Assembly: GCA_900751885.1 (NCBI GenBank) | Contig: CAADTH010000034.1 | Span: 193,955 to 257,954 of the forward strand | DNA: 64,000 nucleotides | Source: Clostridia bacterium | GTDB taxonomy: Bacteria > Bacillota > Clostridia > UBA1381 | Reading direction: 5' to 3' | Shown here: positions 17,243-25,298 of the stretch, piece by piece | Position numbering within the stretch: position 1 is the first letter of the stretch | How the letters are laid out: each line of letters begins with the position of its first letter | The notes under the pieces: generated by a model | Database searches by the model: none | Told to the model about the DNA's origin: nothing | The model's input: the letters and a program-made list of their open reading frames with translations, nothing else | Translations under genes and position numbers: made by a program

Positions 17243-20200
17243 TCTGCTTGTCAATGCGGCGGCAGGATCTGGAAAGACAGCGGTGCTGGTCGAGCGCATT
17301 GTCCGTGAGGTTGTGGAAGACGGCGTGGATATCGACCGGCTTCTGGTGGTGACTTTCACCAACGCGGCGGCGGCGGAAATGCGTGAGCGGATTAGCGACG
17401 CGCTTCTTCGCGCTATTGCGGAAGATCCTACTGACAGACGCCTGAAGCGTCAGCTTGCCCTGATTCATCACGCTGATATCACGACAATCGACTCCTTCTG
17501 CCTGAATGTCGTCAGAAACCATTTTCACCTTTTGGATATTGACCCAAACTTCTCCGTGGCAGATCAGAATGAAATGACGCTTCTCAAAAACGAGGCGGCG
17601 GAGGAATTGTTTGAGGAACTATATGAAGCAGAAGATGAAGATTTTTTGCGCCTAGTGCGGATGTATGGAACCAGCCGCAGTGACAGCGCATTCATGCAGC
17701 TTCTCATTGACCTTCACACCTTTACGACCTCCCTTGCCTACCCTGATGCCTGGTTGCAGGAAAAAAGCAGGATGTTTGCGTGCGGGCAGGAAGTGGAAAA
17801 GAGTGTATGGGTAACAGAGATGAAGGAGACAGTATGCGTCCTGCTTTCCGACTGCGTAAAAAAATTGCAGGATGCACAGAGCATCATGCGAAGAGTGTCT
17901 GGGGAAGAGACGCAAACACAGTGGGGCGGATATTGGGAGTGTACATCGGCGGAGCTTAGCCAGGCGCAGAGTCTTTTGGCGTTTGCCCAAACGGGCACAT
18001 GGAATCAGCTGTATACAGCGCTTGGGGATGCACAATTCAAAACCATGACCGGCACGCGCAAAATTGAGCATGGAAAAGAGGAAGTCAAAACGCTTCGAAA
18101 CGAAGCAAAAGCGACAATTCAAAAGAAGCTTCCTCTTCTCGTCAATGACAGACTCGAACATATCCGGCAGGTGATGGAAGAAACGCTCTCCCCTGTGGTA
18201 CGCACGTTTACAGACCTGATCGGGCGGTTTGACAGGCTCTTTTATCAAAAGAAAGAAAAGCGGGGCGTGTTGGACTTTGCAGATATTGAGCACGCCTGCT
18301 TATCTCTTTTGGTTAAGGAGACACAAGAAGGAATCGAGCCGTCTGAAACGGCTTTGGAGCTTCGGGAGAGGTACTATGAAATTTTAATCGACGAATATCA
18401 GGATTCGAACGAACTGCAGGAAGAAATCTTTACGAAGATTTCCAATGGACATAACCTGTTTATGGTGGGAGACATGAAGCAGAGCATTTACAGGTTTCGA
18501 AATACCGACCCCACACTGTTCAAATATAAAAATGAACACTATAGCCTGACGGAAGGAGAAAACCGAAAAATCATCCTATCGAAAAATTTCCGCAGCAGAA
18601 AAGAAGTGCTGGACGCAGTCAATGCGGTGTTTGAGACAGTGATGAGCGAAAAGGTGGGAGAGCTCGTTTATGACGACGAACAGCGGCTGTACCCGGGCGC
18701 GTTCTATCCGCCGTGTGAAAAGGAGGATACCGCGGAGCTTCATATCGTGTCTGGCAGAGAGGCGGATGAGGAGGAATCGGAGGAAGAACAGGAGCTAAAG
18801 GGGATCCAGACAGAGGCGCGTGCGGCGGCGCTGAGAATCAAGGAGCTGAAGGAAAGCGGCTATCAGGTGTTTGACAAACGCTTGGGTGTATACCGCCCTT
18901 TGATGAACCGCGATATTGTGGTGCTTCTGCGCTCTGTGAAAAACGTATCCGATGTATATGCGTATGAGCTTGGAAGTGCTGGAATCGAAGCGTTTGCGGA
19001 CAGTACAGGCTATTTTAGACGCAATGAAATCAAGGTAATGCTTGCGCTTGTCAAGGTAATCAACAACCCCATGCAGGACATTCCGCTTCTTGCGGTCCTG
19101 CGTGCGCCAATCAAGGGAGGCGGCTTTTCAGACAATGAGCTTGCCTATCTTGCAAATGAAGCCGGAATTTACGCGGGAGTCAAACAGGTGAGCGAGGAAG
19201 AAGGGAAACTTGGAGAAAAATGCCGTACGTTTTTAGAAAATTTGAAGCGGTGGAGGGAATACGCAAAGTACATGCCAAGTGATAAGCTGATATGGACACT
19301 TTACATTGAGACAGGGTTTTACAGCTTTGTCGGCGGGCTTCGAAGCGGTGAGGAGCGCCAGGCAAATTTGCGGTTATTGTTTGAGCGCGCGAAGCTCTTT
19401 GAGCACTCAGGATTTAAAGGGCTGTTTCACTTTGTGCGCTTTGTGGAGCGGATGACCGAACGGCAAACAGAGATGAGCTCCGCCAAAATTTTGAGCGAAA
19501 ACCATGATGTTGTACGCGTGATGAGCATTCACAAAAGCAAGGGACTGGAATTTCCTGTGACAATTCTCTCAGGTGTCGGGCGCAGATTCTATAAAATGGT
19601 TTCCACAGACAAAATCATGCTCCATAAAGAGCTTGGCTTCGGCATGGATTATATCGACCCAGACGAAGGACTTCGATATCCGACTATCACCAAAAACGCT
19701 GTCAACAGCCGTATGGAGCTTGAAAACCTTTCCGAGGAGATGCGTATGCTCTATGTGGCAATGACCAGGGCGAAGGAAAAGCTGATTGTAACCGCTTCTG
19801 TGAAAAATTATGATTCCAGCATGCGCCTATGGGAGCGGAGCGCACAGCATATCGAGGAGAATGGCGGAACGATGCCGGCGTCAGACGTCATGCAAAGCGG
19901 CGGATTTCTGGGATGGATTGCTCCGGTGGCGCTTCGCTCAGCGGCTTGGACTCTGCGCAGGTGGCAATACAGCGATATTGTTCGAATGCCCGAGGAAAAG
20001 AAACAGCTACCTTCCCTGCCTGAGGATACCACTCGCGACATCATGCAGGTGTTGGAGTATGAATATCCCTATCAGGAATCTGCCTCTCTCCCTGCAAAAA
20101 TATCAGTCACAGAGCTGAAAAGGCGCTTGCAGGAGGAGTCGGACGGAGTGCCGCTGATTCGCTCAGAGCTTCATATGAGACCTGGATTTTTGGAGAAGAA

Positions 20201-20723
20201 ACGATTGACCGGCGCGCAAAGAGGTACGATTATGCACTATGTGATGCAGTCCATTCCCCTAGCCGAGACAATGGACGAGGCCTATGTAAAGAAATTTGCC
20301 GCGAGCTTAAAGCGAGATGGGAAGTTCTCCGAGGTGGAAGCACAGAGTGTGGACACTGGAAAAATTGCCGCTTTCTTTGCATCCACGCTGGGAGAGAGAA
20401 TGAAAAAAAGTCCCCACATCTACCGGGAGGTTCCCTTTGAGATTGACATTCCGGCGACGGAGGTACAAAAAAGTCTGGCGGATGTATACCAGACAGAGAC
20501 AGTCATCCTGCAGGGAATCATCGACTGCTATTTTGAAGAGGAAGACGGACTGGTGCTGGTTGACTATAAAACAGATTACTACAAGGAAAAAACAGAAATT
20601 GAAAAAAAGTATCAAATTCAAATCGACTACTATGCACGCGCGATTGAAAAAATGACCAAAAAAAAGGTGAAAGAGAAATATATCTATTTATTTTTTGGCA
20701 ATGATATGATATACTACAACTAA
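17193..20723 (+). CDS. addA: ATP-dependent helicase/nuclease AddA
   Basis: 1176 residues, UvrD/RecB-type superfamily 1 helicase with a C-terminal nuclease. Walker A VNAAAGSGKTAVLVERI near residues 20-36; Walker B LIDEYQDSNELQ; motif V VMSIHKSKGLEFPV; motif VI MLYVAMTRAKEKL; nuclease motif LVLVDYKTDYY near the C-terminus. Starts inside addB at ATG 17193 behind GGGAAGGGGG. Partner of addB. Confidence 0.97.
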   Translation: MPWTEDQQKAIWTRNCNLLVNAAAGSGKTAVLVERIVREVVEDGVDIDRLLVVTFTNAAAAEMRERISDALLRAIAEDPTDRRLKRQLALIHHADITTIDSFCLNVVRNHFHLLDIDPNFSVADQNEMTLLKNEAAEELFEELYEAEDEDFLRLVRMYGTSRSDSAFMQLLIDLHTFTTSLAYPDAWLQEKSRMFACGQEVEKSVWVTEMKETVCVLLSDCVKKLQDAQSIMRRVSGEETQTQWGGYWECTSAELSQAQSLLAFAQTGTWNQLYTALGDAQFKTMTGTRKIEHGKEEVKTLRNEAKATIQKKLPLLVNDRLEHIRQVMEETLSPVVRTFTDLIGRFDRLFYQKKEKRGVLDFADIEHACLSLLVKETQEGIEPSETALELRERYYEILIDEYQDSNELQEEIFTKISNGHNLFMVGDMKQSIYRFRNTDPTLFKYKNEHYSLTEGENRKIILSKNFRSRKEVLDAVNAVFETVMSEKVGELVYDDEQRLYPGAFYPPCEKEDTAELHIVSGREADEEESEEEQELKGIQTEARAAALRIKELKESGYQVFDKRLGVYRPLMNRDIVVLLRSVKNVSDVYAYELGSAGIEAFADSTGYFRRNEIKVMLALVKVINNPMQDIPLLAVLRAPIKGGGFSDNELAYLANEAGIYAGVKQVSEEEGKLGEKCRTFLENLKRWREYAKYMPSDKLIWTLYIETGFYSFVGGLRSGEERQANLRLLFERAKLFEHSGFKGLFHFVRFVERMTERQTEMSSAKILSENHDVVRVMSIHKSKGLEFPVTILSGVGRRFYKMVSTDKIMLHKELGFGMDYIDPDEGLRYPTITKNAVNSRMELENLSEEMRMLYVAMTRAKEKLIVTASVKNYDSSMRLWERSAQHIEENGGTMPASDVMQSGGFLGWIAPVALRSAAWTLRRWQYSDIVRMPEEKKQLPSLPEDTTRDIMQVLEYEYPYQESASLPAKISVTELKRRLQEESDGVPLIRSELHMRPGFLEKKRLTGAQRGTIMHYVMQSIPLAETMDEAYVKKFAASLKRDGKFSEVEAQSVDTGKIAAFFASTLGERMKKSPHIYREVPFEIDIPATEVQKSLADVYQTETVILQGIIDCYFEEEDGLVLVDYKTDYYKEKTEIEKKYQIQIDYYARAIEKMTKKKVKEKYIYLFFGNDMIYYN

Positions 20724-20762
20724 ATACACACTGGAAAATCCATGTATGGAGGGGAATCATTG

Positions 20763-21302
20763 ATGCCAAAGGGAAGAGCAAGCTACGGCGGCGGTCACTA
20801 CAGCGGCGGTAGCTACCAGCAGCAAAGAAAAAAAGAGACGAGAAAAAGGATTATCATGATTGTGGGGGCAATCATCTTAGTCGGCGTGGTTGTATGGCTC
20901 GCCATCTTTTTTGGCGCAGTCAATCCGGGAATGGGCAATGCAGTACAGCAGTCTGTGCAGGAAGTGACACAGCTTAAAATACAGCTCAAGGAAAAAGATG
21001 ATGAGATAGAAAGTCTAAAGCAGGAGATTAGTGCGCTCCAGGAGGATCTTGCAAGCAGACCGACGCCAACGCCGACTCCGATTCTGCCGCCGAACGATCA
21101 GGTCGGCGCGGGACAGGGGACGCCAGAGCCGACCTACCAGCCGCGCGCAAGAACACAGAGGACGCCAAAGCCGACTGAATCGCCAAAAAAAAATCCTTCC
21201 AGTGGAGCACAGACCCAGCCGCCACAGACTCCTCCTCCATCGACTCAACCGCCGTCTCCGCCGGTACAGGAGCCGGCAGAGCCAGTGCAAGGAGAGGAAT
21301 AA
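20763..21302 (+). CDS. membrane-anchored protein with coiled coil and proline-rich tail
   Basis: 179 residues, not recognised as a named family. Order: Gly/Tyr/Ser-rich N-terminus, basic cluster, one membrane segment (IIMIVGAIILVGVVVWLAIFF), coiled coil of about 35 residues (VTQLKIQLKEKDDEIESLKQ), then a Pro/Thr/Gln-rich tail with PTPTPTP and PPPSTQPPSPP. The topology suggests an external or wall-spanning stalk. ATG 20763 fits the GGAGGGGAATCATTG site. It lies 39 bp after addA. Confidence 0.75.
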   Translation: MPKGRASYGGGHYSGGSYQQQRKKETRKRIIMIVGAIILVGVVVWLAIFFGAVNPGMGNAVQQSVQEVTQLKIQLKEKDDEIESLKQEISALQEDLASRPTPTPTPILPPNDQVGAGQGTPEPTYQPRARTQRTPKPTESPKKNPSSGAQTQPPQTPPPSTQPPSPPVQEPAEPVQGEE

Positions 21303-21309
21303 GAAATAA

Positions 21310-21380
21310 AAAAGCACTTCTATAATCATATAGGGCAGAATAAAAATTTATTCTTTTCCTCTTATTTTAGAAGTGCTTTT
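21310..21380 (+). terminator. nested-hairpin terminator
   Basis: AAAAGCACTTCTA (21310-21322) pairs with TAGAAGTGCTTTT (21368-21380) over a 45-nt interior that itself contains a second perfect hairpin (AGAATAAA/TTTATTCT, 21337-21354). The outer stem is followed by TTTTATTTT. Ends the addBA transcript. Confidence 0.7.
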
Positions 21381-21418
21381 TATTTTGACTGTATCAAACA
21401 GTTTTCTTCAAAAAAAGC

Positions 21419-21447
21419 TTGACTTAACATAAGGGGCATGATATAAT
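21419..21447 (+). promoter_or_regulatory. promoter of rpmG-secE-nusG
   Basis: TTGACT (21419-21424), 17-bp spacer, TATAAT (21442-21447), with an extended -10 TG at 21439-21440. Confidence 0.88.
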
Positions 21448-21482
21448 TAGTCTGCTGGAAATAGCTCTTTTTTTTTGTGCTT

Positions 21483-21565
21483 AAATCCCAAATGCGGATT
21501 TTGGCGGAAAAGGAGCAGATAAAAACAGAAAAAAATCCGAAGCCGGGGGATAGGGCTGCCGGATT
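21483..21565 (+). other. structured 5' leader of rpmG
   Basis: Between promoter and rpmG the ~135-nt leader can form AAATCC/GGATTT (21483-21488 with 21496-21501) and a longer arm AATCCG + AGCC with GGCT + CGGATT (21534-21544 with 21554-21565), the latter ending about 9 nt before the AATGGAGGTG ribosome binding site. A ribosomal-protein leader is possible; no named family was matched. Confidence 0.3.
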
Positions 21566-21587
21566 GTAAAAATGGAGGTGCAACAGT

Positions 21588-21737
21588 ATGAGAGTAAAAA
21601 TTACATTGGCGTGTTCTGAGTGCAATCAAAGAAATTACAATACAATGAAGAACAAGAAAAATGACCCTGAAAGATTGGAAATGAACAAATATTGCAGATT
21701 TTGCAGAAAGCACACTCTCCACAAAGAAACAAAATAA
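21588..21737 (+). CDS. rpmG: 50S ribosomal protein L33
   Basis: 49 residues, MRVKITLACSECNQRNY..., with C9-x2-C12 and C36-x2-C39, the zinc-binding form. ATG follows AATGGAGGTGCAACAGT. First gene of the rpmG-secE-nusG unit, the common order in Firmicutes. Confidence 0.97.
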   Translation: MRVKITLACSECNQRNYNTMKNKKNDPERLEMNKYCRFCRKHTLHKETK

Positions 21738-21764
21738 GTAGGTAAAAAAAGGGATGTGAAAGAA

Positions 21765-21995
21765 ATGGCAGATCAAAACGTCGCAAAAGCAAAGAAATTA
21801 GGCTTTTTCGGAAGAGTTCAGCGTTTTTTCAAAGAAACGAAGTCTGAACTGAAAAAAGTTTCCTGGCCGACAAAAGAACAGTTGCTTCACAATACAGCAA
21901 TTATTTTGGGCTTTATCCTGATTGCCTGCGTAATCCTGTCCTTACTGGATTTTGCTTTCGGAAAAGGGCTTGACTTACTGATTCCGAGATCATAG
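21765..21995 (+). CDS. secE: preprotein translocase subunit SecE
   Basis: 76 residues, the short single-span SecE of Gram-positives. Contains FFKETKSELKKVSWPTKEQLLHNT followed by one membrane segment (IILGFILIACVILSLLDF). ATG 21765 is chosen over the GTG at 21756 because the purine-rich GGGATGTGAAAGA precedes it. It stabilises SecY. Confidence 0.95.
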   Translation: MADQNVAKAKKLGFFGRVQRFFKETKSELKKVSWPTKEQLLHNTAIILGFILIACVILSLLDFAFGKGLDLLIPRS

Positions 21996-21999
21996 TGTA

Positions 22000-22054
22000 C
22001 CGGAAAGAAATCCGGCGTCCCTCGGGGCGGTTTTGCGACAGCAAAATTACTGAA
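22000..22054 (+). repeat. three-hairpin dispersed repeat, copy A
   Basis: In the secE-nusG spacer. Three adjacent hairpins: CCGGA/TCCGG (22000-22015), CGTCCC/GGGGCG (22016-22029) and GTTTTGC/GCAAAAT (22030-22047), ending TACTGAA. A second copy lies at 39964-40019 with base changes that mostly preserve the pairing. No T run follows, so it is not an ordinary terminator. Confidence 0.7.
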
Positions 22055-22071
22055 ATAAAGGAGAGTTCATA

Positions 22072-22596
22072 ATGGCTGAAGCTGCAAAATGGTATGTGAT
22101 CCATACCTATTCCGGTTATGAAAACAAGGTAAAGGCAAACATCGAAAAACTTGTGGAAAACCGTGGTTTACAGCATTTGATTGAAAAAGTGGAAGTACCG
22201 CTTGAAGATGTGGTCGAGGAAAAAAACGGCGAGAAGAAAACCGTAAAGCGCAAAGTATTTCCGGGCTACGTTGTAATCAAAATGGTGATGAACGACGAGA
22301 GCTGGTATGTTGTTCGTAACACGCGGGGTGTTACAGGATTTGTAGGACCTGGTTCAAAGCCTGTTCCGCTTTCCGATGCGGAAGTCAATAACATGGGTGT
22401 TGAACGCATTACCATGCCGGAGCTTGACATGGAAGCAGGAGACAGCGTCATGGTCACAAGCGGACCTTTGGAAGGCTTCTCTGGTGTAATCGAAGTGATT
22501 GATACAGAAAAGCAGAAAATTACGGTTCGGGTATCTATGTTTGGCCGGGAAACGCCGGTTGAGGTGGATTACCATCAAATCGCACATATTGAATAA
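22072..22596 (+). CDS. nusG: transcription termination/antitermination factor NusG
   Basis: 174 residues. N-terminal NGN domain (AKWYVIHTYSGYENKVKANIEK...FPGYVVIKMVMNDESWYVVRNTRGVTGFVG) and C-terminal KOW domain (GDSVMVTSGPLEGFSGVIEVID). NusG binds RNA polymerase and affects pausing and rho action. ATG follows AAAGGAGAGTTCATA. Confidence 0.98.
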   Translation: MAEAAKWYVIHTYSGYENKVKANIEKLVENRGLQHLIEKVEVPLEDVVEEKNGEKKTVKRKVFPGYVVIKMVMNDESWYVVRNTRGVTGFVGPGSKPVPLSDAEVNNMGVERITMPELDMEAGDSVMVTSGPLEGFSGVIEVIDTEKQKITVRVSMFGRETPVEVDYHQIAHIE

Positions 22597-22604
22597 GCAA
22601 AAAT

Positions 22605-22644
22605 CAGCGCATTGCGCTGTTTTTGAGAAGCAGCCCGGCTGCTT
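22605..22644 (+). terminator. tandem hairpins after nusG
   Basis: CAGCGC-ATT-GCGCTG followed by TTTTT (22605-22624) looks like a terminator; a second hairpin AAGCAGC-CCG-GCTGCTT (22628-22644) follows directly. They lie 150 nt before rplK and may end or attenuate the nusG transcript; an obvious new promoter for rplK was not found. Confidence 0.65.
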
Positions 22645-22739
22645 TTAATACTAAAGTATGATTTTTACTCATACGTGTTATCCCTCCGGATAAAGGAACA
22701 TCTCTTTATTCGGCATTCGGACATGGTTCGGGTGCGTCA

Positions 22740-22768
22740 GTGGGAGGGCGTTTGCCCGCAATTACCAC
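22740..22768 (+). promoter_or_regulatory. putative L1-binding operator before rplK
   Basis: GTGG (22740-22743) pairs with CCAC (22765-22768); inside, after GA, an inner hairpin GGGC-GTTT-GCCC (22746-22757) and then GCAATTA. This copies the GTGGGAG...(A)CCAC core of the L1 site in 23S rRNA helix 76-77. L1 is known to repress L11-L1 operons through such mimics. A second copy is at 23237. Confidence 0.65.
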
Positions 22769-22796
22769 ATAAGGTTTTAGAAGGAGGTGCCACGAG

Positions 22797-23222
22797 ATGG
22801 CTCAGAAAGTTGCAGGTTACATTAAATTACAGATTCCTGCTGGAAAGGCAACACCAGCACCGCCGGTAGGTCCGGCACTTGGTCAGCATGGTGTCAACAT
22901 CATGCAGTTTACAAAGGAATTCAATGAAAAGACGGCAAAGGACGCAGGACTTATCATTCCTGTTGTTATCACCGTATACGCGGATCGTTCGTTCACATTT
23001 GTGACAAAAACTCCGCCGGCAGCAGTTCTTTTGAAGAAGGCTTGTAAGATTCAATCTGGCTCCGGTGTGCCGAACAAGACAAAGGTTGCGACAATCAGCA
23101 AAGCAGACCTTAGAGCAATCGCAGAGCAGAAAATGCCGGACTTAAACGCAGCAAGCGTAGAAGCTGCTATGAGCATGATTGCAGGAACTGCAAGAAGCAT
23201 GGGAATCGAAGTCGGAGAATAA
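22797..23222 (+). CDS. rplK: 50S ribosomal protein L11
   Basis: 141 residues. Contains KLQIPAGKATPAPPVGPALGQHGVNIMQF, the N-terminal domain that contacts thiopeptide antibiotics and elongation factors, and the C-terminal rRNA-binding domain. ATG follows AGAAGGAGGTGCCACGAG. Starts the rplK-rplA pair. Confidence 0.98.
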   Translation: MAQKVAGYIKLQIPAGKATPAPPVGPALGQHGVNIMQFTKEFNEKTAKDAGLIIPVVITVYADRSFTFVTKTPPAAVLLKKACKIQSGSGVPNKTKVATISKADLRAIAEQKMPDLNAASVEAAMSMIAGTARSMGIEVGE

Positions 23223-23236
23223 AGCCGGCAAAGTCA

Positions 23237-23265
23237 GTGGGAGAAGAGAAACTTCGTTTGACCAC
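23237..23265 (+). promoter_or_regulatory. putative second L1-binding operator before rplA
   Basis: Same architecture as 22740: GTGG (23237-23240) pairs with CCAC (23262-23265), with GA, an inner hairpin GAAG-AGAAA-CTTC (23243-23255) and GTTTGA. The inner stem shares no sequence with the first copy yet still pairs. ATAAGGAGG, the rplA ribosome binding site, follows immediately, so binding would directly block rplA translation. Confidence 0.62.
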
Positions 23266-23281
23266 ATAAGGAGGAAAGAGA

Positions 23282-23977
23282 ATGTTTAGAGGCAAAAAGT
23301 ATAAAGACAGCGCAAAGCTGGTTGATAAAACAAAGCTGTACGACCCGGAAGAAGCAATGGATTTGGTCACAAAGACAGCGAAAGCAAAATTTGATGAGAC
23401 AGTGGAAGCGCATATCAAGCTGGGTGTAGACTCCCGTCACGCTGATCAGCAGGTTAGAGGCGCGATTGTTTTGCCGCACGGTACTGGTAAGAGCGTGAAG
23501 GTATTGGTATTTGCAAAAGGCGATAAAGTTGCAGAAGCACAGGCTGCTGGTGCAGACTATGTGGGAAGCGACGAGCTGGTGGCAAAGATTCAGGGTGAAA
23601 ACTGGTTTGATTTTGACGTGGTTGTTGCAACGCCGGACATGATGGGTGTTGTTGGACGGCTGGGTAAGGTATTGGGACCAAAAGGCTTGATGCCAAGTCC
23701 AAAGGCTGGTACAGTGACCATGGACGTCACAAAAGCGGTGAATGATATTAAGGCAGGTAAAATTGAATATAGATTGGATAAGACAAACATTATCCACTGT
23801 CCGATTGGAAAGGCTTCCTTCGGAACAGAAAAACTCAATGACAACTTCCGTGCGCTTATGGGAGCAGTCATCAAAGCAAAACCGGCTTCTGCAAAGGGAC
23901 AATACCTCAGAAGCGTTGTCGTGACTTCTACAATGGGTCCTGGCATCAAGGTAAACGGTGCAAAAATTTCTGACTAA
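23282..23977 (+). CDS. rplA: 50S ribosomal protein L1
   Basis: 231 residues. Contains VRGAIVLPHGTGKSVKVLVFAKG and the signature KVLGPKGLMPSPKAGTV. L1 forms the mobile stalk near the E site and in many bacteria represses translation of its own operon. ATG follows ATAAGGAGGAAAGAGA. Confidence 0.98.
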   Translation: MFRGKKYKDSAKLVDKTKLYDPEEAMDLVTKTAKAKFDETVEAHIKLGVDSRHADQQVRGAIVLPHGTGKSVKVLVFAKGDKVAEAQAAGADYVGSDELVAKIQGENWFDFDVVVATPDMMGVVGRLGKVLGPKGLMPSPKAGTVTMDVTKAVNDIKAGKIEYRLDKTNIIHCPIGKASFGTEKLNDNFRALMGAVIKAKPASAKGQYLRSVVVTSTMGPGIKVNGAKISD

Positions 23978-23990
23978 TATCAATTTAGTC

Positions 23991-24019
23991 TTGACAATTT
24001 CTCGTGCGCGTGATAGAAT
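23991..24019 (+). promoter_or_regulatory. promoter of rplJ-rplL
   Basis: TTGACA (23991-23996), 17-bp spacer, TAGAAT (24014-24019). Starts the L10-leader transcript. Confidence 0.9.
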
Positions 24020-24025
24020 GGAATG

Positions 24026-24141
24026 CGTTGAATGAATCCGCAGACAACAGGTGGCAAAAGCCGTAAGTCCTGTCGAGGGTTAAAAAAAGCAGAAGAAATT
24101 TCTTATGCTCTTTGCCCAAGTTTGCGGCAAAGAGCTTTTTT
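24026..24141 (+). ncRNA. L10 (rplJL) leader RNA with attenuator
   Basis: The leader contains CCGCAGACAACAGGTGGC and CCGTAAGTCCTGTCGAGGG (about 24037-24080), the conserved paired core of the L10 leader, which binds the L10(L12)4 complex. Downstream a terminator hairpin GCTCTTTGCC/GGCAAAGAGC with a T run (24107-24141) gives the switch. Expected logic: excess L10-L12 favours termination. Core recognised from the known family; the switching is established for relatives, not shown here. Confidence 0.88.
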
Positions 24142-24184
24142 ATTGCTCTTAGAATAAGCAAAGACAACACTGGGAGGTGAAAAC

Positions 24185-24808
24185 ATGCCAAGTCAAAAAG
24201 TATTGGAAAGCAAGAAGGCACAGGTTGCTGAATTGATTGAGACACTCAAAAATGCACAGACAGGTGTATTGGTTGATTACAGAGGATTGACCGTTGAAGA
24301 GGATACAGATCTTCGTAATAAATTGAGAGAAGCGAATGTAACATACTTTGTTGCAAAAAATACGCTGTTGCGGTTTGCCGCAAACGAAGCAGGTCTCAGT
24401 GAGCTCGACACGGTTCTTCATGGACCGACTGCGTTGGCAGTGTCAAGTGAGGATGAGGTAGCGCCGGCAAAGGTGCTTGCGGATTACGCAAAGGACAATG
24501 ATAAGCTGGAAATTAAGTCAGGTTTTATGGAAGGCAGAGTCATGTCTCTTGACGAAATCAAACAGCTCGCTGCAACTCCGTCCAAGGAAGTCCTCATTGC
24601 AAAAATGCTGGGCAGCTTGAACTCTCCGATTTCCGCTCTCGCAAGATTGCTTAACACAATCGCAGAAAAGGGCGTTGAAATTCCGGATTTGATTGCACAA
24701 AAGGATGCAGAAGCGGCTCCTCAAGAAGAGACAGCTGAGGCTCCCGCGGCAGAAGCTTCCGAAGCAGAAAGCAAGCCGGAGGAAGCGGCTGAAACACCGG
24801 CTGAATAA
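24185..24808 (+). CDS. rplJ: 50S ribosomal protein L10
   Basis: 207 residues, about 35 longer than usual because of a C-terminal tail rich in Ala, Glu and Pro (from about residue 174, EAAPQEETAEAPAAEAS...). Core: VLVDYRGLTVEEDTDLR, YFVAKNTLLRFAANEAG, GPTALAVS. L10 anchors the L7/L12 stalk. ATG follows TGGGAGGTGAAAAC. Acidic low-complexity tails on L10 occur in some Clostridia; function unknown. Confidence 0.97.
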   Translation: MPSQKVLESKKAQVAELIETLKNAQTGVLVDYRGLTVEEDTDLRNKLREANVTYFVAKNTLLRFAANEAGLSELDTVLHGPTALAVSSEDEVAPAKVLADYAKDNDKLEIKSGFMEGRVMSLDEIKQLAATPSKEVLIAKMLGSLNSPISALARLLNTIAEKGVEIPDLIAQKDAEAAPQEETAEAPAAEASEAESKPEEAAETPAE

Positions 24809-24853
24809 GAAAAGAACAAATGAAACAGTTAAGATTATAAGGAGGTCAATATT

Positions 24854-25228
24854 ATGGCAAGCGTAGAACAGATTCTTGCAGATATCAAAGAATTGAAATT
24901 ATTGGAAGTAGCTGAACTCGTAAAGGCAATGGAAGAAGAGTTTGGTGTAAGTGCGGCGGCTCCGGTTATGGTGGCTGGCGGTGCAGTTGCAGGCGGAGAC
25001 GCTGGCGCAGCTGAAAAGAGCGAATACGATGTTATCCTCGCTGAAGCTGGTGCTTCTAAGCTTGGTGTCATCAAAGTAGTAAGAGAAATAACAGGTCTTG
25101 GTCTGAAGGAAGCAAAAGCTTTGGTTGACGAGGCTCCGAAGCCTGTTAAGACTGGCGTAAGCAAAGAAGACGCTGATTCTATCAAGACGAAGCTCGAAGA
25201 AGCTGGTGCAAAGGTAGAAGTTAAATAA
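24854..25228 (+). CDS. rplL: 50S ribosomal protein L7/L12
   Basis: 124 residues. N-terminal dimerisation domain, Ala/Gly hinge (SAAAPVMVAGGAVAGGDAGAAE) and C-terminal factor-binding domain (KLGVIKVVREITGLGLKEAKALVDEAPKPVK). Recruits GTPases to the ribosome. Followed by a terminator, not by rpoB. Confidence 0.98.
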   Translation: MASVEQILADIKELKLLEVAELVKAMEEEFGVSAAAPVMVAGGAVAGGDAGAAEKSEYDVILAEAGASKLGVIKVVREITGLGLKEAKALVDEAPKPVKTGVSKEDADSIKTKLEEAGAKVEVK

Positions 25229-25243
25229 TTTAACTTGACGTAT

Positions 25244-25270
25244 AAAAACCGGCTAAACAGCCGGTTTTTT
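25244..25270 (+). terminator. terminator after rplL
   Basis: AAAAACCGGCT-AAAC-AGCCGGTTTTTT. Separates rplL from ddh. Confidence 0.92.
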
Positions 25271-25298
25271 CTTGCAATACGAAATGGGAGGGAAGAGG

